Origin: DATKPA01 sp051955985
GTDB lineage: Bacteria > Planctomycetota > Phycisphaerae > WQYP01
Direction of reading: 5' to 3'
NCBI GenBank assembly: GCA_051955985.1
Contig: JBQCGD010000168.1
Location: 1-64,000 of the forward strand
Length of the DNA: 64,000 nucleotides
This document shows positions 33,247-41,664 of the stretch, piece after piece (within the stretch, counting starts at the first letter, position 1; each line of letters opens with the position of its first letter). A program made the position numbers and the translations under genes. The notes under the pieces were generated by a model. That model had not been told where the DNA came from, ran no database searches, and saw only the letters and a list, made by a program, of their open reading frames with translations.

Positions 33247-34608
33247 TCAGACGCGTTCTGCGAGGGTTGCGACCACGTCATTGCCGAGCCGGTAGATGAG
33301 GACGGTACGCCGGAACGTCGTGGCCGCGGACCAGATGAGTTGGAGCTGATCGGTATTGACGCCGGAGATGCTTCCGCGCGTCTTTACTTCGACGGGGCCT
33401 GCGGCGCCGGGGGGAAGGTGGCTCAGCGCGGCGGAAACGCGTTCCTGGGTGTAAGGGAGCGTCAGGATAGCGCGAAAGGGAGTGAGCGCGGGGTGGCGGA
33501 GCAGGTGGCTTCCGGTCAGGTATCCGCCATCCACGGTGAGGGGAACGAGGCCGAGGTCGCGGGCCATCACGCCGGCGATGCCTGCGCGGGTCAGGGCGGG
33601 GTCGGCTTCGAAGAGGTAGGTCGAGACGGAGTGGGTCGTAGCGGGGTGTTCGGGGCGGGCGGTGTGCGAGAAGGTGGCGCCATCGTCGGAGATGAGGGTT
33701 GCGGTGCGCGTTTCGGGGGGGAACTGGTGGGCCAATTGGCCGGTCCAGAGGACGGCCTGCACGACGGTGCGGTTGCGGCCGATGATCTCGAGGTGGCCGG
33801 GGGGGAGCGATGCGAAATCGATGGCGGGACTGAGTTTGAGGGCGCCGGTGGGGAATTTCGCAAGGAGGGAGAAAAGGAGATCGGGGCCGGGGATGAGGTC
33901 GTCGAAGGCGGGGCTTCTTTTGCCGGCGGCGCGGCGGGCGGGATCGATGTGGAAGAAGGTGGATGGATGACCGGGGGAAGATGGCCAAGAGAAGGTGGCC
34001 AAGGTGTGCGCGGGGTTGGCCATCTTCTTTGCTCCATATGAAGGGGCATGTGAAGAGGCGGAAACCGGGGTTTTTGAATCAGAAATGAGGGTTCGGAGGT
34101 CCTGGGTACGAATTTCGGCATGGAGCTGCAGGGCATCGAGGTTATAGCGAAGACAGGCGGTGCGGATGGGGGAGAGGTCCACCGCGGTGAGGGGGGCGAC
34201 GGGGGCGAGGGCCATGGCGTCGCCACCTATGCCGCTACAGAGGTCGAGAATTTTCTCCGGGTGTAAGGCAGCGAAGCGGGCGGCTTTGTGGGCGGCGACG
34301 CGGGCATCGGTGGCTTGTTCGAGGGCCTCGGGGACGGCCCAGGTGAAGGGGAGCACGGGAAATTTCTGGCGGGCCTTCTTCTGGAGCTGCCCCAGGGTCA
34401 GGGCGGCATGGACGATGTCGGCGGGGTAGTTCTTTCGCAGGGCGGCGATGGCGGAGACGGTGGGGGTTCCATTTTCCAAAAGGATTGCCGCCACGCGGTC
34501 ACGCAATTCGCTTCCGCCGGCGGAATGGAGGAATTCGAGGGCTTCCCGAGTGATCGAAGAATCTGCCGGCGAATAGGAAATAGGGGACATGCTTCGTATA
34601 TACCCCAT
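33247..34608 (-). CDS. Class I SAM-dependent methyltransferase with THUMP-like domain
   Basis: A 453-residue protein. An N-terminal helical region (about 10-90) precedes the SAM-binding core KILDLCSGIGGDAMALA and ETAVDLSP-like LTAVDLSPIRTACLRYN. A DPARR motif (FHIDPARRAAGKR) and a C-terminal THUMP-like domain follow. Such proteins are thought to methylate nucleic acid or a nucleotide, with no proven substrate. Residues about 195-240 form a low-complexity Ser/Pro/Ala-rich insertion between the core and DPARR. A start at the seventh codon (34590) is possible. It ends close to the histidine kinase gene (30-base gap) on the same strand. Confidence 0.75.
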   Translation of the reverse strand: MGYIRSMSPISYSPADSSITREALEFLHSAGGSELRDRVAAILLENGTPTVSAIAALRKNYPADIVHAALTLGQLQKKARQKFPVLPFTWAVPEALEQATDARVAAHKAARFAALHPEKILDLCSGIGGDAMALAPVAPLTAVDLSPIRTACLRYNLDALQLHAEIRTQDLRTLISDSKTPVSASSHAPSYGAKKMANPAHTLATFSWPSSPGHPSTFFHIDPARRAAGKRSPAFDDLIPGPDLLFSLLAKFPTGALKLSPAIDFASLPPGHLEIIGRNRTVVQAVLWTGQLAHQFPPETRTATLISDDGATFSHTARPEHPATTHSVSTYLFEADPALTRAGIAGVMARDLGLVPLTVDGGYLTGSHLLRHPALTPFRAILTLPYTQERVSAALSHLPPGAAGPVEVKTRGSISGVNTDQLQLIWSAATTFRRTVLIYRLGNDVVATLAERV

Positions 34609-34638
34609 TCATCCGCAGGGGGGAACCGGTAGCAGCGG

Positions 34639-36924
34639 TCACGCGCGCTGCAGGGCGGGCGGGCTGATTTCGGGGGTGCTGGTGGCCGGAACCTGTGGGC
34701 AAAGAAAGTCGCGGATGGTTCCGAGCAGCTTCTGGGGGTGGAGCGGCTTGGTGAGATATCCGTCCATGCCGGCTTCGACGCATCGCTCGCGGTCGCCTTT
34801 GAGGGCGTTTGCGGTGAGGGCGATGATCGGCAGGGGGGTGGTGCGGCCATGGAGATAGCCGGCTGCTTCGTGGCGGCGAATGAGGCGCGTTGCATCGAAG
34901 CCGTCCATGATGGGCATCTGGCAGTCCATGAGGACGAGGTCGAAGGGTTGCTGGAGCACCATTTGCACAGCCTGGGCGCCGTCTGCCGCGACTTGGAAGG
35001 AATAGCCGCCCTTGGCCAGCAGTTCCGTGGCGACGATCTGGTTCACTTCGTGGTCTTCGACGAGGAGGATGTGGCGACGGCCGGGGTGGTTGGACACGGT
35101 CGGGTCGGTGGGAGCGGGCTCCGCCGCAGTGGCGGCCAGCAGGCGGGTTTTTCGCGCGATAGCCGCGACGATGGTGTCGAACAGCTCGGACTGCCGGACG
35201 GGGCGGACAATATGGCCGTCGAATCCGCGCTGGGCGAGCTGCTCGAGTTCCACGCGTGCGCTGACGGAAGACAAGATCATGAGGGCGGGAGTGCCGGGCT
35301 GCGAGGCAGCGCGAATCTCGCGGGCGATCGTTTCTGCATCCATGTCCGGCAGGGCCGCATCCATGATGGCGGCCGTGAACTGTTTGTTCTGCTGGAGGGC
35401 GCTTTGAATGAGATGAAGGGCCTCGGTTCCGGAGGCGGCGGTTGCGGCTTCGAGTCCCCAGCTTTCCAGTTGGTCGCAAACGACCTGGCGATGGGTGGCA
35501 TTGGCGTCGATCACGAGCACCTTCAGGCCGCGCGGATCGAGCTGGGTCTCCTCGTGCTGGGCGGTCCCGGTCGGCCGGCGAAGGCGCGCGCTGAACCAGA
35601 AGGTCGAGCCCTTCCTGGGGGAGCTTTCGACGCCGATGTCGCCGCCCATGAGGTGCGACAACTGCCGGGAAATGGCGAGTCCGAGGCCGGTGCCGCCGTA
35701 TTTCCGGGTGGTGGACGCATCGACCTGGGAGAAGCTTTTGAAGAGGCGGTCCATTCGTTCGGGGGGGATGCCGATGCCGGAATCAGTGACGGCAAACCTG
35801 GCAGTCATGGTATTGGGGGCGTTCTTGTGGCCGGTGACGCGCACGACGATTTCGCCGGCGTCGGTGAACTTGATGGCATTGTTCACGAGGTTGATGAGGA
35901 CCTGTCGGATGCGATCGGGATCGCCGATGGCGGTGCAGCGCGCGGGGGGATCGACGTGGCAGGCGAGGACGAGGCCCTTCTTCTCGGCGCGCTGGGCGAA
36001 GGTCTCGACGACATCCTCGACCAGGATGGCGAGGTCGAATTCGGATTCGGAGAGTTCGAGTTTGCCGGCCTCGATCTTGGAAAAATCGAGGATGGCGTTG
36101 ATGAGGGTCAGGAGGGAATCGGCGGAGGTTTTCACCTGGGTGGCGAATCGCCGCTGGCGTTCGTTGAGGTCGGTGGTCAGGAGGAGGTCGTTGAGGCCGA
36201 TGACGCCGTTCATGGGGGTGCGGATTTCGTGAGACATCATGGCGAGGAAATCGCTTTTGGCCCGGTTGGCGGCTTCGGCGGTTTCCTTGGCGGCCTCGAG
36301 CTCGGCGGCGCGCCGGGCGATTTCGCGCATTTCCTTGTCGCCGCGGATGCAGGAGGCGATGAGGAAGACATCTTCGAAAACGACCCAGCCGGCGTGTTCC
36401 AGGGAGCGCCAGGGGCTGGCGGCGAGAACGCCGTAGACGGATTCGGGAAGGTAGATGCCGCGCAGGAGATGGTCGGCGGCGACGACGAGAGTGGCGGGGA
36501 TCAGGACGCGCCAGTCGCGGTAGAACGCGAGGAAGGCGAGCGAACCAAAGATATGGAAGTGCGTTTCAATTCGGCCGCCGGTGAGGTGGATCAGGAGCGC
36601 GGACCACAAGACCTGGCTGACGGAGATGACGTACCGGGTGGCGGGCAGGCCGGGGCGGAAGAGCGCGAGGCTGATGGGCAAGATGCTGATTATCCCGCCG
36701 AGGAGGATGGCGGCCCAGACGTGGGGGTGGATGTGGCTGGTCATGCCCTCCCAGGTGCGGGGCGAGATCAGAATCGCCGCGACGATGCCGAAGAGCCATT
36801 GCAGAACCATCAGGATGGCAAAGACGCGGTCGGTGCGGCGATAGATAGCCTGGCGGTGGGTGTTGTAAAGCTCGAGCGCGTGCGTATCGACAGCGTTGGC
36901 GGAATCGTGGGTCATTGCCGGCAT
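34639..36924 (-). CDS. Membrane hybrid sensor histidine kinase with two receiver domains
   Basis: A 761-residue sensor kinase. It has about 5-6 membrane segments (about 35-195) that include the widespread sensor motif GGRIETHFHIFGSLAFLAFY. A coiled-coil linker, HisKA with phospho-acceptor His232 (SHEIRTPMNG), a HATPase domain (NLVNNAIKFTD, DSGIGIPPE, GTGLGLAIS), and two REC domains follow. The second REC is intact (VEDHE, LMDCQMPIMDG, LTKPL). The first lacks the acidic pair after VLVID and has IVRP where LTKP is expected, so it may be a pseudoreceiver. The ATG at 36924 overlaps the upstream RedB-like gene by 13 bases; GTG 36975 is an alternative start. Confidence 0.88.
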   Translation of the reverse strand: MPAMTHDSANAVDTHALELYNTHRQAIYRRTDRVFAILMVLQWLFGIVAAILISPRTWEGMTSHIHPHVWAAILLGGIISILPISLALFRPGLPATRYVISVSQVLWSALLIHLTGGRIETHFHIFGSLAFLAFYRDWRVLIPATLVVAADHLLRGIYLPESVYGVLAASPWRSLEHAGWVVFEDVFLIASCIRGDKEMREIARRAAELEAAKETAEAANRAKSDFLAMMSHEIRTPMNGVIGLNDLLLTTDLNERQRRFATQVKTSADSLLTLINAILDFSKIEAGKLELSESEFDLAILVEDVVETFAQRAEKKGLVLACHVDPPARCTAIGDPDRIRQVLINLVNNAIKFTDAGEIVVRVTGHKNAPNTMTARFAVTDSGIGIPPERMDRLFKSFSQVDASTTRKYGGTGLGLAISRQLSHLMGGDIGVESSPRKGSTFWFSARLRRPTGTAQHEETQLDPRGLKVLVIDANATHRQVVCDQLESWGLEAATAASGTEALHLIQSALQQNKQFTAAIMDAALPDMDAETIAREIRAASQPGTPALMILSSVSARVELEQLAQRGFDGHIVRPVRQSELFDTIVAAIARKTRLLAATAAEPAPTDPTVSNHPGRRHILLVEDHEVNQIVATELLAKGGYSFQVAADGAQAVQMVLQQPFDLVLMDCQMPIMDGFDATRLIRRHEAAGYLHGRTTPLPIIALTANALKGDRERCVEAGMDGYLTKPLHPQKLLGTIRDFLCPQVPATSTPEISPPALQRA

Positions 36925-37559
36925 GCCGGACATCCTTTCGGGGTCGACCCCGTCTCCTGAGAAAACAGAGGGCACCCATAGACGGGCGTGGTGGCATGGG
37001 GTGGCGGCATGTCGGGTGAGGAGTTCAAGACGATCTTTTGAATATCGGACTCGCCGACGTTGTCGCCGCCGTGTCCGCGTGATTCAGTGATTCCACCGGC
37101 GAAGACCAGCCGGCCGTCGGCCGCGTAGAGAAGTGTCTGGCCACTGGTGGCGGCCCCGAACCGTGCGGACTCGCGGCCGTTGTCGTCCGGGCGGACGGTG
37201 ACGCCAGGGATTGCCTGTGCGTCGGACCAGAGCTCGCTTCGTTCCCAGCCGGCCGGCGCTTCCGGGGGGCGGATGAACAGGACGACGGCCTGCAGCTTGC
37301 CATCGCAGTGCGCCATCAGGCGGGCCAGTTCATAGACGCTTGCGCGCGAACAGGGGCACTGGGGGTGAACAAGCATGATGAGGGTTGGCAGTCGGGAATC
37401 ACGCGGAATGGTCGTAGCGGCAGGCCATTGGGGAGGGGCGGACGCAGGGACACCGGGGGCACTGTCGTACTGCCAGAGTTTTGAAGCCCCGATTCCGAGG
37501 GCGGCGATCCATGCACAGGCAAGAACGCCACCGATCACCTTGAAGCCGAAGTGGCGCAT
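36912..37559 (-). CDS. RedB-like membrane-anchored thioredoxin-fold protein
   Basis: A 215-residue protein with one N-terminal membrane helix (about 8-26), then WQYDSAPGVPASAPPQWPA. The thioredoxin-like domain contains LIMLVHPQCPCSRASVYELA (Cys68-Pro-Cys70), GWERSELWSDAQAIPGV and LLYAADGRLVFAGGITESRGHGG. This pattern matches proteins annotated RedB, which occur beside hybrid kinases in planctomycetes and myxobacteria. The CPC motif suggests redox activity outside the membrane. The C-terminal tail has additional cysteines. Its gene overlaps the histidine kinase start, which implies translational coupling and a shared signalling role. The frame is open far upstream, but that part is antisense to the ThuA gene. 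Confidence 0.75.
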   Translation of the reverse strand: MRHFGFKVIGGVLACAWIAALGIGASKLWQYDSAPGVPASAPPQWPAATTIPRDSRLPTLIMLVHPQCPCSRASVYELARLMAHCDGKLQAVVLFIRPPEAPAGWERSELWSDAQAIPGVTVRPDDNGRESARFGAATSGQTLLYAADGRLVFAGGITESRGHGGDNVGESDIQKIVLNSSPDMPPPHATTPVYGCPLFSQETGSTPKGCPACRQ

Positions 37560-37667
37560 CACAGAAGAATTCCCACTCACTGCACGTCGCGCTGCATTCA
37601 CAAACTGGCGCGAACAGAGACACTGCACCCTTCGTTTCGGCGGATAAGCGGCTGCACTTGATGCGAT

Positions 37668-37685
37668 CTCCCGCCGGGGCGGGAG
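37668..37685. repeat. Perfect 8-bp inverted repeat in divergent gap
   Basis: CTCCCGCC (37668-37675) and GGCGGGAG (37678-37685) form a GC-rich palindrome with two central bases, in the 246-base gap between the RedB-like and ThuA-like genes. It may be a protein-binding site or a hairpin. No clear promoter was found in this gap. Confidence 0.3.
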
Positions 37686-37805
37686 CTGGCGTATCGCCAT
37701 TTGTACCCAGGCGCTCCCTGGTCGTGGTCCGGTAACGGATTTGGAGACAGTTTGACGCAAAATGAACATTGCCAGCGAGGCCGCTCCTCCGCTGTAATCC
37801 CGGGC

Positions 37806-38636
37806 ATGATCAAGACTCGATTGCCTGCTGCCTGCTTCGTCGTTTCCCTCGCGATCGGCTGCTGGCCGACAAGGGGGCGTGCTGTTGAAGGAACGCCGGC
37901 GGCCACGGAACCGGTCCGGTTCCACGTTCTGGCGTTCTATAACGGCAACTTCGATGCGGCCCACGTCAACTTTGATCACGAGGCGCTGCCCTGGTTTGAG
38001 AAAACGGGCCGGGAGGAGGGCTTCTCGTTTGCGGCGACGCGTGACTGGAAGCAGCTCAACGCGCACGATCTTGCCGACGTGCAGGTTGTCCTGTTTCTCG
38101 ACGGGGCACCCCAGACGACGGTGGAGCGTGCGGCGTTCCAAGGCTACATGGAACATGGCGGCGCGTGGATGGGGTTTCATGTCTGTGCGTTCACGATGAA
38201 GCCGGCGGAATGGCCGTGGTATTTTGAAACATTTCTGGGCTCGGGCGGGTTCCACAACAACACCTGGTGGCCGACGCGCGTGACGCTCAAGAACGAAGCG
38301 CCGGATCACCCGGCGATGGCGGGCGTGCCGGAGAAGTTCTCCTCGGCGGTATGCGAGTGGTATTCGTGGGAGAACGACCTGGCGAGGAATCCGGACATCA
38401 CGATCCTCGCCTCGATTGACCGGTCGTCGTTTCCGGTGGGGACGGATCCGCGGCAGTCGTGGTACCGGGGTTATTACCCGATCCTCTGGACGAATAAAAA
38501 GTTCAAGATGGTCTACGCCAATTTCGGCCATAACTATATGGATTACAAAGCGAACGTGGGCAAGAGTTCCACGTTCTCCTCTCCCGAGCAGAACAGGTTC
38601 CTGATCAATTCGCTCCTTTGGCTCGGCAAGCGGTGA
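37806..38636 (+). CDS. Secreted ThuA-like domain protein
   Basis: A 276-residue exported protein with an N-terminal hydrophobic segment (LPAACFVVSLAIGC); Cys at its end could be a relaxed lipobox. The ThuA fold (class I glutamine-amidotransferase-like) is visible in VRFHVLAFYNGNFDAAH, QVVLFLDGAP, YMEHGGAWMGFHVCAFT and DHPAMAGVPEKF. ThuA-like proteins are abundant in planctomycetes and linked to sugar metabolism, but the reaction is not established. ATG 37806 is chosen because the hydrophobic signal starts there; the frame is open 35 codons earlier without signal features. Confidence 0.8.
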   Translation: MIKTRLPAACFVVSLAIGCWPTRGRAVEGTPAATEPVRFHVLAFYNGNFDAAHVNFDHEALPWFEKTGREEGFSFAATRDWKQLNAHDLADVQVVLFLDGAPQTTVERAAFQGYMEHGGAWMGFHVCAFTMKPAEWPWYFETFLGSGGFHNNTWWPTRVTLKNEAPDHPAMAGVPEKFSSAVCEWYSWENDLARNPDITILASIDRSSFPVGTDPRQSWYRGYYPILWTNKKFKMVYANFGHNYMDYKANVGKSSTFSSPEQNRFLINSLLWLGKR

Positions 38637-38738
38637 GCCCGCTGAGGCCGGCAGGCAGTCTCCGGGGGAATCGGGGTGCGGCGCCTCATTCACGAAAAAA
38701 CCAGGCAGGTGGCGCGCGGAACTTTCCTTTCGCCCGGG

Positions 38739-38744
38739 TATGAT
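38739..38744 (+). promoter_or_regulatory. Possible -10 element TATGAT before the M1 peptidase gene
   Basis: TATGAT matches five of six consensus bases and lies 43 bases upstream of ATG 38788, in a 151-base gap. No convincing -35 hexamer lies 16-18 bases upstream. Confidence 0.25.
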
Positions 38745-38787
38745 GCATAAGACCTGTTAACGCTGCATCTCAGAGGAAGTTACCCGC

Positions 38788-41514
38788 ATGAGCCCTGGCA
38801 AAATCATTGTGGCGGCAGTCCTGGTTCTCCTCGTGCTCGCCATCGGTGGGGGGGGCGTCTGGTACATCACGGTGCCGCACACGCCTGAGGCGCAGTTTGC
38901 ATACGCCGAGAAACTCGAAAAGAAGCTGCGGGCCGATGCGCTTACGCAGACGCCTGCGCAACTGAAGCCGGCGATCGACGCGACTGACGAACAGTACCGC
39001 CGCGTGGGCACGCGTTTCGGGCGCAGCGACAAGGCGGCCCAGGGGCTTGTCCGCATCAGCAAGATCGATGAGGAAGTCGCCAAGGACCGGGCGCGGACGA
39101 TGGCGGACCTGGACGAGTTGATGAAGCAGTACCCGGACGAGGCCAATGCGGGATACGCGCTGATGCAGGAAGCGCACCTGCTGCGGCAGAATGCGGAGGA
39201 TGTGAAGTCCCGCTCGCCGGACGAAGCCCCCGCGAAATTCCACGAAGCCATTGCGAAACTGACCGAGTACCGCACCAAATTTCCGACGGGGAAGCAGGCC
39301 GATGAAGCGCTGATGGAGATCGGGCGGATCTGGCAGGATGGGATCGGTCAGCCGCCGATCACGGCGATCCAGACGTTCGAGCAGTTCCTGAAGGACTATC
39401 CGCAGTCAGACCTGAAGCCGGAGGCAATGTTCCGCCTGGCTAAGCTGTATGAATCGATCCATGAGTATGGGCGGGCCTTGCAGTATTACACGCAACTGCA
39501 GGAAGAGTTTCCGAAGTACCGGGGGGATGAGGTGACCTTTGCACGGGCCAAGATCCTCGACGAGCAGATGAAGAAGCACGACGAGGCGGCGAAGGAGTTT
39601 GAAAGGATCCAGCGGGAATTTCCGGACAGCCCGCTTTCCGGCCAGGCGGCGGGGGAAGCACGCAAGGCGGGGGGCGAAGCGGCCGCGACGGAGGGGGAGA
39701 AGTACGGGAAGGGTCGTTACGGCGGGCAGATGCCGTACGACACGGTCCGGGACAAGCCGCTGCCGCCGGCGGGGATGTTCCGCCAGTTTGCGGAACAGAA
39801 GCTCGATGCGCAGAAATACGACATGACGGTGACCTTCACGCCGGCGGAGCACCGGATCTCCGTGGTGGGGACGTTGGACCTGGTCAACCGCGGCGCCGAC
39901 AAGAAGGAAATGCTCCTGATGGTCGGCGACGCTATGGAGTTCAATTCGCTGAAGGTCAACGGCACGGAGGTCAAATACACGCACAAGGCGCAGGCGCTAA
40001 AAATTGTGTTGCCCTCGGAACTCAAAAACGGCGCCGCGGCGACGGTGGCCTTCGATTACTCCGGCCAGTACGCGCCCCCGATGCCCGGGCCCGGCGGCGT
40101 TGAAACCGGTAAAGCCGGCACGACGCAACCGGCGGGAGTACCGACCGGAGAAATTGCCGGCCCTGCACCGGATCCCGGCGCGGCGCCTGACACCGCTCCG
40201 TCCACGAGTCCCAGGCCGATCAAACTGGCGGTGGATCCGCAGATGGGGCTCGGGGAATTCGGCTACGGGCTCTCCGGCGCGGCGTGGTACCCGGTGACGA
40301 TCATCGGCGACGTGTTCGACGCCCACGTCATCATCAAAACGCCCGCAAATCTCGAAGCCGTGATGACCGGCGCCGTCATCAGGCGGGAAAAATCGACCGA
40401 GCCTGGGAAGGAAGGCCTTTTCGAGTTCCAGACCAAGACGCCCGTGTTCGGCCTGTACTTCGCGTATGGCCCGTACGTGGTGCAGGAAAAGAAGGTCGGC
40501 GACATCCACTATTACACGTACTTCCGGCCGGAAAACGCCTCGAAGCACGATGCGTACATCGACGTCACGAATCGCATCCTGACCTTCTACGGCAGCAAGT
40601 TCGTGCCGTTCCCCTACGAAAAGATGGCGATGGTCGAGACGCCGCTGCCGCCGATTCTCGGCGGTGTCGGCCCGGCGAGCCTGATGTTTCTTCACGAGAA
40701 AATGGTCGCCCACAAGGACGTGCCGGAAAACCTGCTGGCGCACGAGCTCGCGCACCAGTGGTTCGGGAACACCATTCCGATCAACATGGCGGACCCGGGA
40801 TACAACCAGTGGCTGGCCGAGGGCTTTGCCACGTACTGCGATGCCCTGTACACCGAGAAGACGGAAGGGGAAGAGGCGTTCGTGAAGCACATGGAGCGTT
40901 ACTCGCAGCTCTTCTTCCAGTTTGAGCTGATGGCGCCGCGCGGGCAGGGGGCGATCCGCGATACGTATCCGGATTCGCCGCTCTATCGCCCGGTGATCTA
41001 TGAGAAGGGGGCGATCGTTCTGAACATGCTGCGGAAGCTGATGGGGGATGAGAAATTCTTTGACCTGATGCACCAGTACGTGGTGAAGTTCAAGGACAAG
41101 CCGACGACGGTGGACGATTTCCGGAAGCTGGCGAGCAGCATTTACGGGAAGGACCTTTCGTGGTTCTTCTCGCAGTGGATCGACCAGAACGTCTTTGCGC
41201 ACTGGATTCCGAAGGCGGATATCGTCGACGCGAAGCCCGGGGAGCCGGTGAAGGTGAAGCTGACGGTCGATCAGCCGGACGATCTTGTGAAGATGCCGGT
41301 GGACATCACGCTGCTGGGATCGACGCCGAAGGAGCGCGAGGTGGTTCCGAACGTGATGGTGGATGAGAAGGAGCAGACGGTCGACCTGACCGCCCCGTTC
41401 AAGCCGACGAAGATCATTCTGGATGAGAATTACTGGGTGCTGCATCGCCCGGGATCGGATAATATCTGGCCGCCCGAAAAAGTCGCCGCAAAGGACGAGC
41501 CGGCAGCCAAGTGA
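38788..41514 (+). CDS. Membrane-anchored M1-family metallopeptidase with N-terminal TPR region
   Basis: A 908-residue protein: one N-terminal membrane helix (about 5-27), a helical TPR/Sel-like repeat region (about 35-290; FEQFLKDYPQSDLKPEAMFRLAKLY and EFERIQREFPDSPLSG), a beta-sandwich domain with a Pro/Gly-rich linker (about 430-470), and an M1 peptidase domain. Zinc ligands are His652 and His656 of HELAHQWFGN and Glu678 of WLAEGFATY, giving a 21-residue spacing instead of the usual 18. The GAMEN exopeptidase motif is replaced by GGVGPAS at the equivalent place before the zinc site. A Tyr in YRPVIYEKG is retained. A peptidase of unknown specificity, facing outside the membrane, is the likely product. 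Confidence 0.82.
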   Translation: MSPGKIIVAAVLVLLVLAIGGGGVWYITVPHTPEAQFAYAEKLEKKLRADALTQTPAQLKPAIDATDEQYRRVGTRFGRSDKAAQGLVRISKIDEEVAKDRARTMADLDELMKQYPDEANAGYALMQEAHLLRQNAEDVKSRSPDEAPAKFHEAIAKLTEYRTKFPTGKQADEALMEIGRIWQDGIGQPPITAIQTFEQFLKDYPQSDLKPEAMFRLAKLYESIHEYGRALQYYTQLQEEFPKYRGDEVTFARAKILDEQMKKHDEAAKEFERIQREFPDSPLSGQAAGEARKAGGEAAATEGEKYGKGRYGGQMPYDTVRDKPLPPAGMFRQFAEQKLDAQKYDMTVTFTPAEHRISVVGTLDLVNRGADKKEMLLMVGDAMEFNSLKVNGTEVKYTHKAQALKIVLPSELKNGAAATVAFDYSGQYAPPMPGPGGVETGKAGTTQPAGVPTGEIAGPAPDPGAAPDTAPSTSPRPIKLAVDPQMGLGEFGYGLSGAAWYPVTIIGDVFDAHVIIKTPANLEAVMTGAVIRREKSTEPGKEGLFEFQTKTPVFGLYFAYGPYVVQEKKVGDIHYYTYFRPENASKHDAYIDVTNRILTFYGSKFVPFPYEKMAMVETPLPPILGGVGPASLMFLHEKMVAHKDVPENLLAHELAHQWFGNTIPINMADPGYNQWLAEGFATYCDALYTEKTEGEEAFVKHMERYSQLFFQFELMAPRGQGAIRDTYPDSPLYRPVIYEKGAIVLNMLRKLMGDEKFFDLMHQYVVKFKDKPTTVDDFRKLASSIYGKDLSWFFSQWIDQNVFAHWIPKADIVDAKPGEPVKVKLTVDQPDDLVKMPVDITLLGSTPKEREVVPNVMVDEKEQTVDLTAPFKPTKIILDENYWVLHRPGSDNIWPPEKVAAKDEPAAK

Positions 41515-41664
41515 GGCGACGGACAACGTCAGAGAATTGCATCGGCAGGGAATCGGCGGTTTTTGCCGCCATGGGAGTGAACGAGCCGCGGGCGGCGACG
41601 TACAAAGCAGGGGGGGACGATTTGCGGTTGGCTGGACGATGGACGCGATGGCGAGAAGGGTTCT

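Noticed and set aside
36912..38693. 593-residue - strand frame covering the RedB-like gene
   Set aside because: The N-terminal two-thirds is antisense to the ThuA-like gene with no protein-like features. The true gene starts at 37559.
38735..38765. dif-like sequence near the skew switch (TGCATAA...TGTTAA)
   Set aside because: The half-sites are too close together (4 bases between CATAA and TGTTAA rather than 9) and the flanks do not match. It is better read as a -10 element.
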